From Calvatia gigantea (lineage: Eukaryota; Basidiomycota; Agaricomycetes; Agaricales; Lycoperdaceae): 64,000 nucleotides of DNA. Location: assembly GCA_025093985.1 (NCBI GenBank), contig JACAAK010000008.1, positions 496,001-560,000 of the forward strand, given 5' to 3'. Positions 11,892-22,751 of this stretch are shown here, one piece after another; position 1 is the first letter of the stretch, and each line of letters begins with the position of its first letter. The notes under the pieces are model-generated. The model was not told where the DNA came from. It saw nothing but the letters and a program-made list of their open reading frames with translations, and did not search any database. The translations under genes were made by a program, and so were the position numbers.

Positions 11892-13390
11892 GTTTGTTTA
11901 GTTCTTTTGTCTGGTTTGCTTGTTTGCTGCTTTTTTGTGTTTTCTGCCCCCTCTTTTATAGGTATCCTCCAGATGCCTTTTCAGGTAGTCTCTTATGGCA
12001 TCTTTAGCGTTTCCCAGGTTGGACTCTGCTGTCCATGTATCTTCTTCATTGTTGTACCCCTTCCAATAGACCAGGAATTGGTAGCCCCTTCCCCGTTTTC
12101 GTCGTCCACGGATCTCGTCTACTTCATACTCTTCTTCATTGTTGATGATCACTGGGTCGGGCACTGATGGCTGTTTTTGACTCGGGAACTCCACCTGGTG
12201 TGCTGGTGTTAGGAGCTGTTCGTTGAATACATCATGGATGGCCCATCCATCTGGCAGTTTCAGCTGATATGCTGTTTCTCCTATCTTTTCCTTAATAAGG
12301 AAAGGCCCATACCATTTTTCGCCTAGCTTCTTTGATGATTGATTGGTATGGATATTGGTGTTTTCTAACCATACTTTATCTCCTGTTTGGTAAGCGTTGG
12401 TGTGGGTTCTGCTGCGGTCGTGTTGCTGTTTCATCTTCTCTTGATATGTCCGTAGTGCTGATGAGGCATTGTCTCGGGCATGCTGTAGTTGTTCCAGGAA
12501 TGCTGTGGCAACAGGGTTGTTTGTTGTTGGCTCGTTTTTGCCTTTCCATGGATTTCTTCCATAATTTAGGAAGAATGGCATTTCTTGTGTTCCTCCGTGT
12601 CGTTTGTCATTGTATTGAAACTCTGCAATGGGGAGCCATTCTGCCCAGTCATCCTGGTCGTAGTTGCAGTATAGGCGTATATAGGTCTCTACTTCTCTGT
12701 TGATGCGCTCAGTTTGACTGTCTGTTTGTGGGTGATATGCAGTTGATAGATTTCGTTCGATGCCAAGCCCTTTGAATAGCTCCTTGGTGAATTCTGATGT
12801 GAATTGAGGTCCTCGGTCACTGAGCACTTTCCTTGGCAGTCCATGTAGCTTCCATACTTTGTCCCAGTATATTCTTGCAACGTCTTTAGATGATGCGTCT
12901 GTGGTTGTCACTGAGAGTCGTATCATTTTTGTGAAATGATCCACAATGACTAGTATTGCGTCTTTTCCTTTAGATTCTGGCAGTGGTCTGATCATGTTGA
13001 TACTAATTTCTTCCCAGGGCCCATTTGGTATTGGAAGGGGATGTAGTGGCGATTTGAGCGGTGTCGTTCTAGACTTGGCTTTTTGACAGGCTTGACACCC
13101 CCGGATATACTTTTTGATGTCTTTTTGTATTGATGGCCACCAGTAGTCTTGGCTGATTAATTCCGTCATCCTGTGTTGTTCTGGGTGTCCTGCGTCTGGG
13201 GTGTCATGGTACTGTATTAGGATTTCCTCTCGTAATTTCTGGTCGGGTGGGACGTATGCACTATTCTGCTTGTAGATTATTCCACCGTCCTTGGTGAGTT
13301 GGGACCCTTGCTTCTTCAGCTCAGTTAGGACTACTGTTTCCCATTGGGTCCGGTTTCGAATTCACTCTAAGAAGCTGGGTTCGATGAATA

Positions 13391-13602
13391 CAGTAAGGGA
13401 CAAAACCGTTCCAATGTTTTGAACTTTTCAGAAGATCAGCTCATAACTCAAGGACTACTGTGGCTGTGCACTTCCTAATTTAATTGTAGATAGTCCAGTA
13501 TCTTATCTAATCATATGCAAAGTATGATTATGTAATCCTTTGTTTTGGGGGAGTTATTAATTAATTAATATTTTAAGTACATTGGAACAGTTTTGTCCCT
13601 CT
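13391..13602 (+). repeat. Left TIR of Tc1 element
   Basis: 212 bp. The outer motif GGGACAAAACCGTTCCAATG (13397-13416) recurs inverted at the inner edge (about 13580-13599, one mismatch). A TTAATTAATTAATA run lies near 13558-13570. Confidence 0.93.
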
Positions 13603-13683
13603 CAAATTCTGAGCACATGACTTCGTTTATTGCAATCAAATAAATACAAATAAAATCATGTGACCATGTAGGGTGATGTATAA

Positions 13684-14757
13684 ATGGATGTGCTTATTCT
13701 CAGGTGCAAATTAACTCCCCCACTATACCTTTACAACTATATGCGCTCTCTTTCCTCTACTCAGACCAATAGAGTCCTCTCTTACCTGGACCAAGGGAAA
13801 TCTGCTCATCATATTGCTTCTATTACTGGTCTGGGAGTCAGTACTATTTCTAGGATTCGCTCCAAACATAGATCAACACTTTCCAAATCTGTTGGTGGCC
13901 GCCCATCTAAACTTTCTCCCTCTGATATCCACTATTCTGTTCGCCTCATCACCTCTCGCAAGGCTGACAATGCCTCCCAAGTCACCAAATCACTTCAAAA
14001 TGTTATTGCCCAGCCTGTATCCACCAAAACAGTGCGCAGGGCACTCAGAGGAGCTGGAATGAAGGCTGTAGTCAAGCGGAAACGACCTAAACTTACTGCT
14101 GTCCATAGGAGGAAAAGATTGGAGTGGGCAGAAGCACATGTTAACTGGACCCTGGAGGACTGGAAGAGGGTTATTTGGACAGATGAGTCCAAAATCAATC
14201 GGTTTGGATCAGATGGAAGGGTTTGGGTATGGAAAAAGGCAGGAGAGGGGCTGAATGATAGATTGGTTGAGGGAACAGTCAAGTTTGGTGGAGGAAATGT
14301 GATGATCTGGGGTTGTATGCTGTGGGATGGAGTGGGGTTTGCCACTAAAATTGAAGGGAAGATGGATGCTGACCTTTATGTTCAAATTTTGGGGGATGAA
14401 CTAAAGAGGAGCATCAGGTGGTATGGGAAGAATGAGGAGGATATGGTCTTCCAACAGGACAATGACCCCAAACACAAGAGCAAAAAGGCTACAAACTGGC
14501 TAGATGAGTCTGAATTGGAGGTTATGGTATGGCCCCCACAGTCTCCAGACCTTAATCCCATTGAACATCTCTGGACTCACCTCAAGAATAAGCTGGGAGA
14601 GTATGATACTCCTCCTGATAGCATGAATACCCTATGGGAGAGGATACAAAAGGAGTGGGATGACATAGAACCAGAAGTGTGTCAGAATCTGATAGAGAGT
14701 ATGCCTAGGAGGGTCCAGGCAGTTTTACAGGCCAAGGGAGCTTATACCAGGTACTAG
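13684..14757 (+). CDS. Tc1/mariner-superfamily transposase
   Basis: 357 codons counting from ATG 13684; a second candidate start is at 13741 (MRSLSSTQTNRV). The enzyme would cut and paste the element at TA sites. An N-terminal paired-type DNA-binding region holds a helix-turn-helix (LDQGKSAHHIASITGLGVSTI), then a GRP-like hinge (GGRPSKLSP) and a second HTH. The catalytic triad is complete: D in WTDESKINRFG, D in QQDNDPKHKSK and E in SPDLNPIEHLW, with 34 residues between the last two (DD34E, the Tc1 spacing). No stops, frameshifts or introns. It is a credible active transposase; whether it is transcribed is unknown. Confidence 0.93.
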   Translation: MDVLILRCKLTPPLYLYNYMRSLSSTQTNRVLSYLDQGKSAHHIASITGLGVSTISRIRSKHRSTLSKSVGGRPSKLSPSDIHYSVRLITSRKADNASQVTKSLQNVIAQPVSTKTVRRALRGAGMKAVVKRKRPKLTAVHRRKRLEWAEAHVNWTLEDWKRVIWTDESKINRFGSDGRVWVWKKAGEGLNDRLVEGTVKFGGGNVMIWGCMLWDGVGFATKIEGKMDADLYVQILGDELKRSIRWYGKNEEDMVFQQDNDPKHKSKKATNWLDESELEVMVWPPQSPDLNPIEHLWTHLKNKLGEYDTPPDSMNTLWERIQKEWDDIEPEVCQNLIESMPRRVQAVLQAKGAYTRY

Positions 14758-14783
14758 AATACCCATTTTGTATATAAATTTCA

Positions 14784-14995
14784 AGAGGGACAAAACTGTT
14801 CCAATGCACTTAAAATATTAATTAATTAATAACTCCCCTAAAACAAAGGATTACATAATCATACTTTGCATATGATTAGATAAGATACTGGACTATCTAC
14901 AATTAAATTAGGAAGTGCACAGCCACAGTAGTCCTTGAGATATGAGCTGATCTTCTGAGAAGTTCAAAACATTGGAACGGTTTTGTCCCTTACTG
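14784..14995 (-). repeat. Right TIR of Tc1 element
   Basis: 212 bp, inverted copy of 13391-13602 with four substitutions; it carries the same inner and outer motif pair. Confidence 0.93.
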
Positions 14996-17025
14996 TAGTT
15001 CTGCTTGTAGGAGTACTGTGCTGTCTGTGCCCTCTGTCTGTAGCCAGCTTTCTCGAATCATGGTGACTAGTTTATCTTCTTGTTCTTCTGGCATTTAGTG
15101 GATATGGGACAGAAGGTCGGCTTTCGTGTTTGTTTTTCCTGGTACATGTTGTAGTGTGAAGTCATAGTCTTGTAGCCGCAGATACCACCATGCCTGTCGC
15201 CCATTTAGTTTTTGTGGTTCTCGGTAATACTTCAGGTTCTCATGGTCCGTCCAGATTTCGAATCGTTCTTCGGCGTCTAGGAGGTAATGTCTCCATTCTT
15301 TTAGGGCGTGGACAATGGCCAGCAGTTCCTTGTCGTATATTTCGTAGTTCCGTTCTGCTGGTGACAGGGTTCGTGAAGTGAAGGTGATGGGATGCCATTT
15401 TTCTTCTTGTAATTGTGAGAGTACCCCTCCTAATGCATAATCTGATGCATCGACTTCTACCCTAAATTGGCCATGCCTTTGTGGTAGTGTCAGGACCGGC
15501 TCCTCGGTGATGCGTTTCTTGAGTTGATTGAATGAGTCCTGGTGTTCTTGTGTCCATTCCCATGTGGCTGCTCCTTTGAGCTTGTTTAGGGGCCCCACAA
15601 TCATGCTGAAATTTTTGATGAAGCGTCGATAATAGTTTGCGAACCCCAGGAACCTTTCTACTCCCTTGGTGTTTTTAGGTTTGGGCCATTCTCGTACCGA
15701 TTTTACTTTGTCTTCTTCCATTTCAATTCGACTGTGTCCTACTTTAACTCCTAGCATGGGGATTTCTTCTGCATCAAAAATGCACTTGGTCCATTTGAAG
15801 CATAGATTATACTGGGCTGCTCATTCCAGGAATTGTACTGTCCGTTCCTTTAGTTGCTCCTTAGTGTCTCCTGGGATGGCAAAGTCATCCATGTAATTTA
15901 CAATATCTCTGTTTTGTAGGAGGTCGCGGAAGATGCTTGTCATCATCCTGGAGAATGTTCCTGGTGAGTTGCTTAGACCAAAGTACATGACTGTGGGTTC
16001 GAAGAGTCCTTCATTGGTGAGGAAGGCCGCCTTCCATTCATCTCCTTCCTTGATCCTGATGTTGTTGTATCCCCAAATAATGTCCAGTTTGTTGAAGTAC
16101 TTGGCTTTTCCAAGTTTGTCAATTACTTCACCAATTCTTGGCAATGGAGTCTTGTCTTTGATGACCATGTTGTTTAGACGTCTATAGTCCTGGATCAGCC
16201 TTTTGGACCTGTCTTTCTTTGGGATGAAGAACGTTGGTGCCGCATATGGGGATTTCGACAGTCGTATTTGTCCTGATTCTAGGTTTTCCTTGATGAATGA
16301 CTTGAGTTCGTCTTGTTCTTTAATTGTCATGTTGTATGTTCCTGCACTTATTTCCTTTGGGGCGTCTTCCATTAGGACTATTTCGTGATCCCATTCAGTT
16401 CGTTCTGGAAGCTTATTGAAGGTTGTCTTGTTGAATAAGTGCGTGAATGGCTGTACATAGTCCGGCAGGTCCTCCGGTTTAGTTGGGTCTGGTTCATCTT
16501 CTTCTTCCCATAGGTCTTCTGTGGCCATTATGCTTTGCAGTTTTTCAGTGATAGCGATGTTCTGGTGGGGGAATTGGCAATCTGGTGGACACTGGGTGAA
16601 CTTGATTTCTCTGTTATTCCAGTCTACTTCGGGGTTATGTTTGACCAGCCAATCATGTCCTAGAAAGATTTCCGCTCAGTCTTGTAGTTGTACAATGGAG
16701 GCCTCGATTTGTTCCTTATGTCCCTCAATGTTGATGTTGATTGTCATAGTTTCTGTTACCTTTCCACCTTGGTTGGGCGTTCCGTCTGCATTTAGTACTA
16801 TGATTTGTCATTCCAATTTTTGGGTGGGGAGTCCTTCTTCATCTACTAGTTTTTTGCTGATGCTGCTGGTTGTGCACCCTGAGTCTACGATGGTATTGAC
16901 TGTTATCTCCTTTCCTGCCATTTGTATTTTTCCTTTTAGATTTAGTTCGCGCTTTCTTCTCTAGGGAATCATGTAGAATTTGTCTGATATCCTAGATACA
17001 AGTTTTTTGACTCTCAAGGTAGCGC

Positions 17026-18141
17026 CTACTCAGAGTCTTCGGAAAAATCCTTTTCTTCTTCATTGGTAACTTCCTCTACTCCTCGGACTTGGATTTTCTT
17101 GGATGCAGAGCAGGCTTTGGCTATGTGCCCCTTTTTTCTGCAGTTGTAGCATATTAACCCCTTGGGTTTTTTGTAGTCTTTGGCAATGTGGCCAAAAATG
17201 CCACAGTTGTAGCACTTGGGTTCTCCTTTGTCATTGAAGATGTGACGCCTGCTTCCTATCTCCATAGGTTCACCCATTCCCCCATAAGTGGTGCCTGTGT
17301 TCGTTTTCCTGTCTCCTCGGTATTCGGATACCTCATATCCTTGTCCGACAGACAATATGGCTTCTTTCCATTCTGCATATGTGTCTGGCCTAGCTGAGGG
17401 TGGATAGCCCGTAATTGTATGTATGATGTCTTGTCGGGCATTCTTTCTGAGTAAGAACATAGCGTGCTTGCTGTCAGTCTTGGCCTTGCTTTTTAGCACT
17501 TCGAATTCAATCAAGTAGTCGGCGGTGTTTCAGTTTCCTTGTTTAAATTTTTCGATTTGCCATTCGGCCTTACTGTTTGAGGCGTCGTCTGAGAAGGTTC
17601 TTCTAAATTCTTTGGAGAAGACCTTCCAATCCACTGAATCTTCAGATTCTAGGATAGCTGGTGCTCTCATAGCTGCATATGCTCCTGCGGTTTCTCCATG
17701 CAGTCTGGCTAAAACTGCTATGGCTTTGTCGTCTGCCGAAACTATCTTGTTGAATTTCATGAAGAGCGTCATTGCTCTCTACCAGTCGTCGAACTTGGTG
17801 CAGGTGCCATCAAAAAATCCTGGGTCTGGCACTAGGCCTTTCCCACTGGGCGTTGCTGCAGGCACTACTGCATTGTTGGTCATGTCGGAGTCGGTTTCTG
17901 ATTCTGTTTCGTCTGAACTTGATTCGTCTGATTTCTCCTGGTGTGCTATCTCTTCCTCTGCTAGGTCAAGTTCATTTAGAAGTTCTGATAACACTTCTTC
18001 TTCTGCTGGGTTTGCTCCGGGTTCGTTGTGTGTTTCTTCAGGTACTTCGGGGTTCCCTGTTTCTTCTTCGTCTGATGTTTCTGATTCATTGTCGGTGACT
18101 TCGAGGTTTGGTTCTCTGTATTCGTCTGGGTTTGAGCTCAT
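17026..18141 (-). pseudogene. gag of gypsy Z
   Basis: Start ATG 18141 (MSSNPDEYREPN), one frame to TAG 17026 after DFSEDSE. It is stopped at TAG near 17776 (Trp of the WWRAM block) and TGA near 17528 (after KFKQGN). The acidic N-terminus, capsid-like middle and two knuckles are as in Y, but the first knuckle reads [14 protein letters not shown], with its last Cys changed to Tyr as in X. The second, CYNCRKKGHIAKAC, is complete. About 371 codons, the same size class as the X gag (383 aa). Confidence 0.87.
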
Positions 18142-18220
18142 ATACTAGCTCCTGGGTTGCTTCTGTTCAGGCCTATTTCAGCCTACTCCTTGCAAGGTGA
18201 GGTGGGGACGCTTAACCAAA

Positions 18221-18528
18221 TATTACAACCTTAGTCTGAGTAAACCTCAGGTTGCAACTTAGGCTAAGACTTGAGGGTGAGTAAGGGAAGAGAAACTAGG
18301 TGGTTAAGCATACCGAATACAGGAGGATGTATGTACGCTTAAATACAGGAGGACCATCCAGTTGAATGGATGGAGGTAACTACATGAAACGTCCAATGTC
18401 TATGGCATAGTAGTTATGAGTCAGAGCTCGGAGATCGCACAGGCAGGAATAGGTGAAACAGATGCACAGGAGGTAGAAATGTCAGATGAATATAGAGAGT
18501 GCGAAATGATCGGTGAAAATTCACAATA
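18221..18528 (-). repeat. 5' LTR of gypsy Z
   Basis: 308 bp. Both plus-strand terminal dinucleotides are mutated relative to the other LTR (TA for TG, and ATA for ACA at the other end). Seven transitions in all from 10576-10883. Confidence 0.92.
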
Positions 18529-19277
18529 ATAGCAGTCTTAGCTAGGCTAAGAGGAGGAACAGCAGGAGCCTATGCTGCAATGAAGGCCCCACAAATCTTA
18601 GATGGAGAAGACTCAGTGGACTGGAAAGCATTTTCCGAGGACTTTAGAAAAACCTTCTCTGATAATGCCTCAAACAGCAAAGCAGAGTGGCAAATCGAGA
18701 AATTCAAGCAGGGGAACAAAAACACAGCAGACTATTTAATTGAATTCCAAGTCCTAAAGAGCAAGGTGAAAACAGATAATAAACATGCGATGTTCCTACT
18801 CAAGAAAAATGCCAGGCAAGACATCATCCACACTATCACAGGCTATTCACCTAGCGCCAGACCAGACATCTATGCAGAATGGACAGAAGCCATCCTTGCC
18901 ATAGGACAAGGATACGAAGCATCAGAATACCGAGGAGATAAGAAAACCAACACCAGAACAACCTACAGAGGAATGGGAGAACCAATGGAGATAGGAAGCT
19001 GACATCACATCTTCAACACTGAAGGAAAACCCAAATGCTATAATTGTGGCATCTTTGGGCATATGGCAAAAGATTGCAAGAAACCCAAAGGGTTAACCTG
19101 TTACAATTGTGGGAAGACAGGCCATATAGCAAAAGTCTGTACCGTACCCAAGAAGATACAAGTCTGAGGAGTAGAAGAAGTTGGTGATGAAGAAAAAAAG
19201 GATTTTCTCAAAGACTCTGAGTAGGTGCTACCTCGAGAGTCAGAAAGCTTGTATCTAGGATATCAGACAAATTTTAC

Positions 19278-22200
19278 ATGATTCCTCAGAGAAGAAAGCA
19301 TGAACTAAACCTGAAAGGAAAAATACAAATGACAAAAAAGGAGATAACAGTGGACATGATTGTCAGCTTGGGGTGCACAACCAGCAGTATCAGCAAAAAA
19401 TTGGTAGACAAGGAAGGACTCCCTACCCGAAAACTAGAACAACAAATCCTGGTGCTGAATGCAGACAGAACACCAAACCAGGGCAGAAAAGTAATGGAAA
19501 CAGCTACAATCAACATAGATATCCAAGGACATAAAGAACAGATTGAAGCATCAGTCATACAGCTACAGGACTGCGCCGAAGTCTTCCTGGGACATGACTG
19601 GCTGGTCAAACACAACCCAGAGGTAGATTGGAACAATGGAGAAATCAAGTTCACCTAGTGTCCACCAAACTGTCAATTCCCCCACCAAAACATCCCCATC
19701 ATGGAGAAAATATGAAGCATGGCCAATACAGAAGACTTATGGGAAGAAGAAGACGAACCAGACCTGACCAAACCAGAAGACTTGCCAGACTATGTACAGC
19801 CATTCACACATTTATTCAACAAGACAACATTTGATAAGCTTCCAGAACAAACTGAATAGGATCATGAAATAATCCTAACAGAAGATGCCCCAAGGGAAAT
19901 AAGTGCAGGGACATACAACATGACAGTCAAGGAACAGGACAAACTCAAGGCATTCATCAAAGAAAATCTAGAATCAGGATGAATATGACCATCAAAATCC
20001 CCATACGCAGCACCAACCTTCTTCATTCCCAAGAAAGATGGATCCAAGAGATTAATCCAAGACTACAGATGGCTAAAAAATGTAGTAGTCAAGGACAAAA
20101 CACCGTTACCAAGAATTGGTAAAGTAATCAACAAACTGGGAAAGGCCAAATACTTCAATAAGCTTGATATCATCTGGGGGTATAACAATGTCAGGATTAA
20201 GGAAGGAGACAAGTGGAAAGCAGCGTTTCTTACCAATGAGGGACTCTTCGAACCAACAGTCATGTATTTTGGTTTAAGCAACTCGCCAGAGACTTTCTCC
20301 AGAATGATGATGAGCATCTTCCACGACCTTCTGTAAAATGGAGACATTGTAAACTACATGGATGACTTCGCCATTCCTGGTAACACCAAAGAACAACTAA
20401 AAGAATAGACCATATGATTTCTGGAACGCACAGCACAATACAATTTATGCTTTAAATAGACCAAATGCATCTTCAATGCAGAAGAAATCCCAATGCTAGG
20501 AGTCAAAGTAGGACATGGGCAAATTGAAATGGAGGAAGAGAAAGTCAAATCAGTATGAGATTGGCCTGAGCCAAAAAGTACAAAAGGAGTAGAAAGATTC
20601 CTGGGTTTTGCCAATTATTACCGTCGTTTCATCAAGAACTTCAGCAAGATCACAGGACCACTAAACAAACTCAAAGGTGTAGCCACATAGGAGTGGAATC
20701 AAGAACACCAGGCTGCATTTGATCATCTTAAAAAATGCATTACCGAAGAACCTGTGTTAATCCTACCACAAAGGCAAGGCCAGTTCAGGGTAGAAGTCGA
20801 TGTATCAGACTATGCATTGGGAGGTGTACTATCACAACTACAGGAGGACAAATGGCACCCAATCACCTTCACATCATGAATGCTATCACCAGCAGAACGT
20901 AACTATGAAATATACGACAAAGAACTACTGGCCATCATCTATGCCCTGAAAGAATGGAAATATTACCTGCTAGATGCTGAAGAAAAATTTGAAATCTGGA
21001 CTGACCATGAAAATTTAAAATACTACTGTGAACTACAAAAACTGAACAGATAACAAGCCTGATAGTACCTATGCCTACAAGACTATGACTTCACACTGCA
21101 ACACATGCCTGGAAAAACAAACATGAAGGCCGACCTATTGTCCTGAATCCACCAAATGCCAGAAGAACAAGAAGACAAACTAGTCACCATGATCCGAGAA
21201 AGCTGGCTGCAAGCAGAAGACACAGATAACACAGTACTCTTATGGGCAGAATTATTTCTCAAGCCAATGTTCCTAGAACAGATCCAGAACAAGTCCCAGT
21301 GTGAAACAGCAGTCCTTACCAAGCTAAGAAAACCAGAGCCCAGTCTCACTGAAGACTGCAGAATTATCTACAGAAAGAATAGCGCATATGTCCCACCTGA
21401 CCTGAAACTATGGAAAGAAATTCTAGCACAATATCATGACATCCCAGATGCAGGACATCTAGGTCAGCATAGAATAATGGAGCTAATTAACTGCAACTAC
21501 TGGTGGCCAACAATGAGAAAAAATGTAAAAAGATACATCTGAGAGTACCAAGCCTGCCAGAGGAACAAATCTAGAATAATGCCACTCAAATCACTGCTTC
21601 ACCCCCTCCCTATACTGAATGGACCTTGGGAAGAAATCAGCATCGACATGATTGGGCCACTACCAGAATCAAAAGGGAAAGACATGATACTAGTTATCGT
21701 CGATCGATTCACAAAAATGATATGACTCATAGCGACAACAATGGACATTTCATCCAAGGGCATCACAAGAATTTACCAAGATGAAATATGGAAGCTGCAC
21801 AGATTGCCAAGGAAGGTGCTAAGTGATTGAGGACCCCAGTTTGCATCAGAATTCACCAAGGAATTATTCAAAGGACTTGGCATAGAATGAAACCTATCCA
21901 TGGCATATCACCCACAAACCGATGGACAAACAGAATGCATTAACAGAGAAGTGGAAACATACATCTGCCTGTATTGCAATTATGATCAAAATGATTGGGC
22001 AGAATGGCTTCCCATTGCAGAATTCCAGTACAATGACAAACAACACGGAGGAACACAAGAAACACCATTCTTTCTAAATTATGGAAGAAACCCATGGAAG
22101 GGCAAGAATGAGCCAGCAACAAACAACCCTGTTGCCACAGAATTCCTAAAACACCTTCAGGCCACCTGAGATAATGCTGTATCAGCACTACAGATATATC

Positions 22201-22745
22201 AAGAAAAGATGAAACAACAACATGACTGCAGTAAAACCCATACCATGACTTACCAAATAGGTGGTGTGGTATGGCTAGAAAACACCAACATCCATACCAA
22301 TCAAACATCAAAGAAGCTAGGCCAAAAACAGTATGGCCCTTTCCTTATTAAGGAAAAGATAGGAGAAGCAGCATATTGGCTAGCCCTACCAGAAGGATGG
22401 GCCATCCATGATGTATTCAACAAACAACTTCTGTCACCAGCCCATAAGGCTGAGTTCTCAAGCCAGAAACAACCATCAGCGCCTGACCCAGTCATCACCA
22501 ACAATGAAGAAGAGTACAAAGTAGAAGAGATCCATGGATGAAGGAAACAGGGAAGGGGATATCAATTCCTAGTCCACTGGAAGGGGTATAGCAACAAAGA
22601 AGATACATAGACAGCAGAGTCCAACTTGGAGAATGTGAAAGACGCCATATGAGACTACCTAAAAAGGCATCTGGAGGATACCCATAAAAGAGGGGGCAGA
22701 AAACACAAAAAAGCATTGAACAAACAACCCGGACAAAAAAACTAA
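19278..22745 (+). pseudogene. pol of gypsy Y (PR-RT-RH-IN-chromodomain)
   Basis: One continuous frame of 1156 codons from MIPQRRK to TAA 22743-22745, interrupted only by stops (more than 20, nearly all TGA or TAG at codons that are CGA, CAG or TGG-like in the sister copies). The protease active site DSG is lost (IVSLGC). RT YMDD is kept (about 20356-20367). IN zinc region GHLGQH..CQ near 21455-21560. IN Asp kept in ISIDMIGPLP and Glu in QTECINRE. A chromodomain follows (YQFLVHWKGYSNKEDT near 22561-22610). No indels relative to Z. Upstream of 19278 the frame is open back to 19221, next to the gag stop. Confidence 0.9.
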
Positions 22746-22751
22746 ACAAAC

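Larger units (their letters stand above)
13391..14995 (+). mobile_element. Tc1-like DNA transposon with intact transposase
   Basis: 1605 bp bounded by 212-bp terminal inverted repeats and the TA duplication (13389-13390 and 14996-14997). The ends begin CAGTAAGGGACAAAACCG. The two TIRs differ at only four positions. One uninterrupted transposase ORF lies between them. It is inserted in pol of gypsy Z and is among the youngest layers of the nest. Confidence 0.95.
11898..16972 (-). pseudogene. pol of gypsy Z (PR-RT-RH-IN-chromodomain), interrupted by Tc1
   Basis: Read from MIP (16972) down to TAA 11900-11898. Protease DSG in VDSGCTTSS (about 16885). RT with YMDD in VNYMDDFAIPG (about 15895). 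RNase H with DASDYALGG. IN zinc region GHPEQH..CQACQ (about 13175-13070), core VLSDRGPQFTSEF and QTERINRE. Chromodomain YQFLVYWKGYNNEEDTW (about 12090-12030). About six stops are present (TAG or TGA in CAG, CGA or similar positions; one TAA). The first IN catalytic Asp is Asn (ISINMI). The Tc1 element plus TA is 1607 nt; reading resumes in frame on its far side once it is removed. Confidence 0.9.
10576..18528 (-). mobile_element. Ty3/gypsy chromovirus Z, minus strand
   Basis: 308-bp LTRs at 10576-10883 and 18221-18528 are flanked by ATAGC (10571-10575 and 18529-18533), inserted in gag of Y. Seven LTR differences, all transitions, one of which changes a terminal dinucleotide. Minus-strand order: LTR, gag, pol, ORF3, LTR. 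A Tc1-like transposon sits inside pol; without it Z is about 6.35 kb. Z is the best preserved of the three gypsy copies but still has two stops in gag, about six in pol and three in ORF3. Confidence 0.93.
10139..19224 (+). pseudogene. gag of gypsy Y, split by element Z
   Basis: Two pieces, 10139-10575 and 18534-19224, join exactly at the ATAGC target duplication (..DKAIAV + LARL..). Start ATG 10139 (MSSNPDKYREPN). An acidic N-terminal half is followed by a capsid-like region (FFDGTRTKLNDWWRAMMLF, AEWQIEKFKQGNKNTADYL) and two CCHC knuckles, [14 protein letters not shown] and [14 protein letters not shown], both complete. A TGA replaces Arg (CGA) after MEIGS near 19000. The stop TAG is at 19222. 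Pol lies in the -1 frame. Confidence 0.87.

Noticed and set aside
11556..12703. Plus-strand ORFs across gypsy Z
   Set aside because: Shadows of the minus-strand ORF3, chromodomain and integrase, which carry the recognisable motifs.
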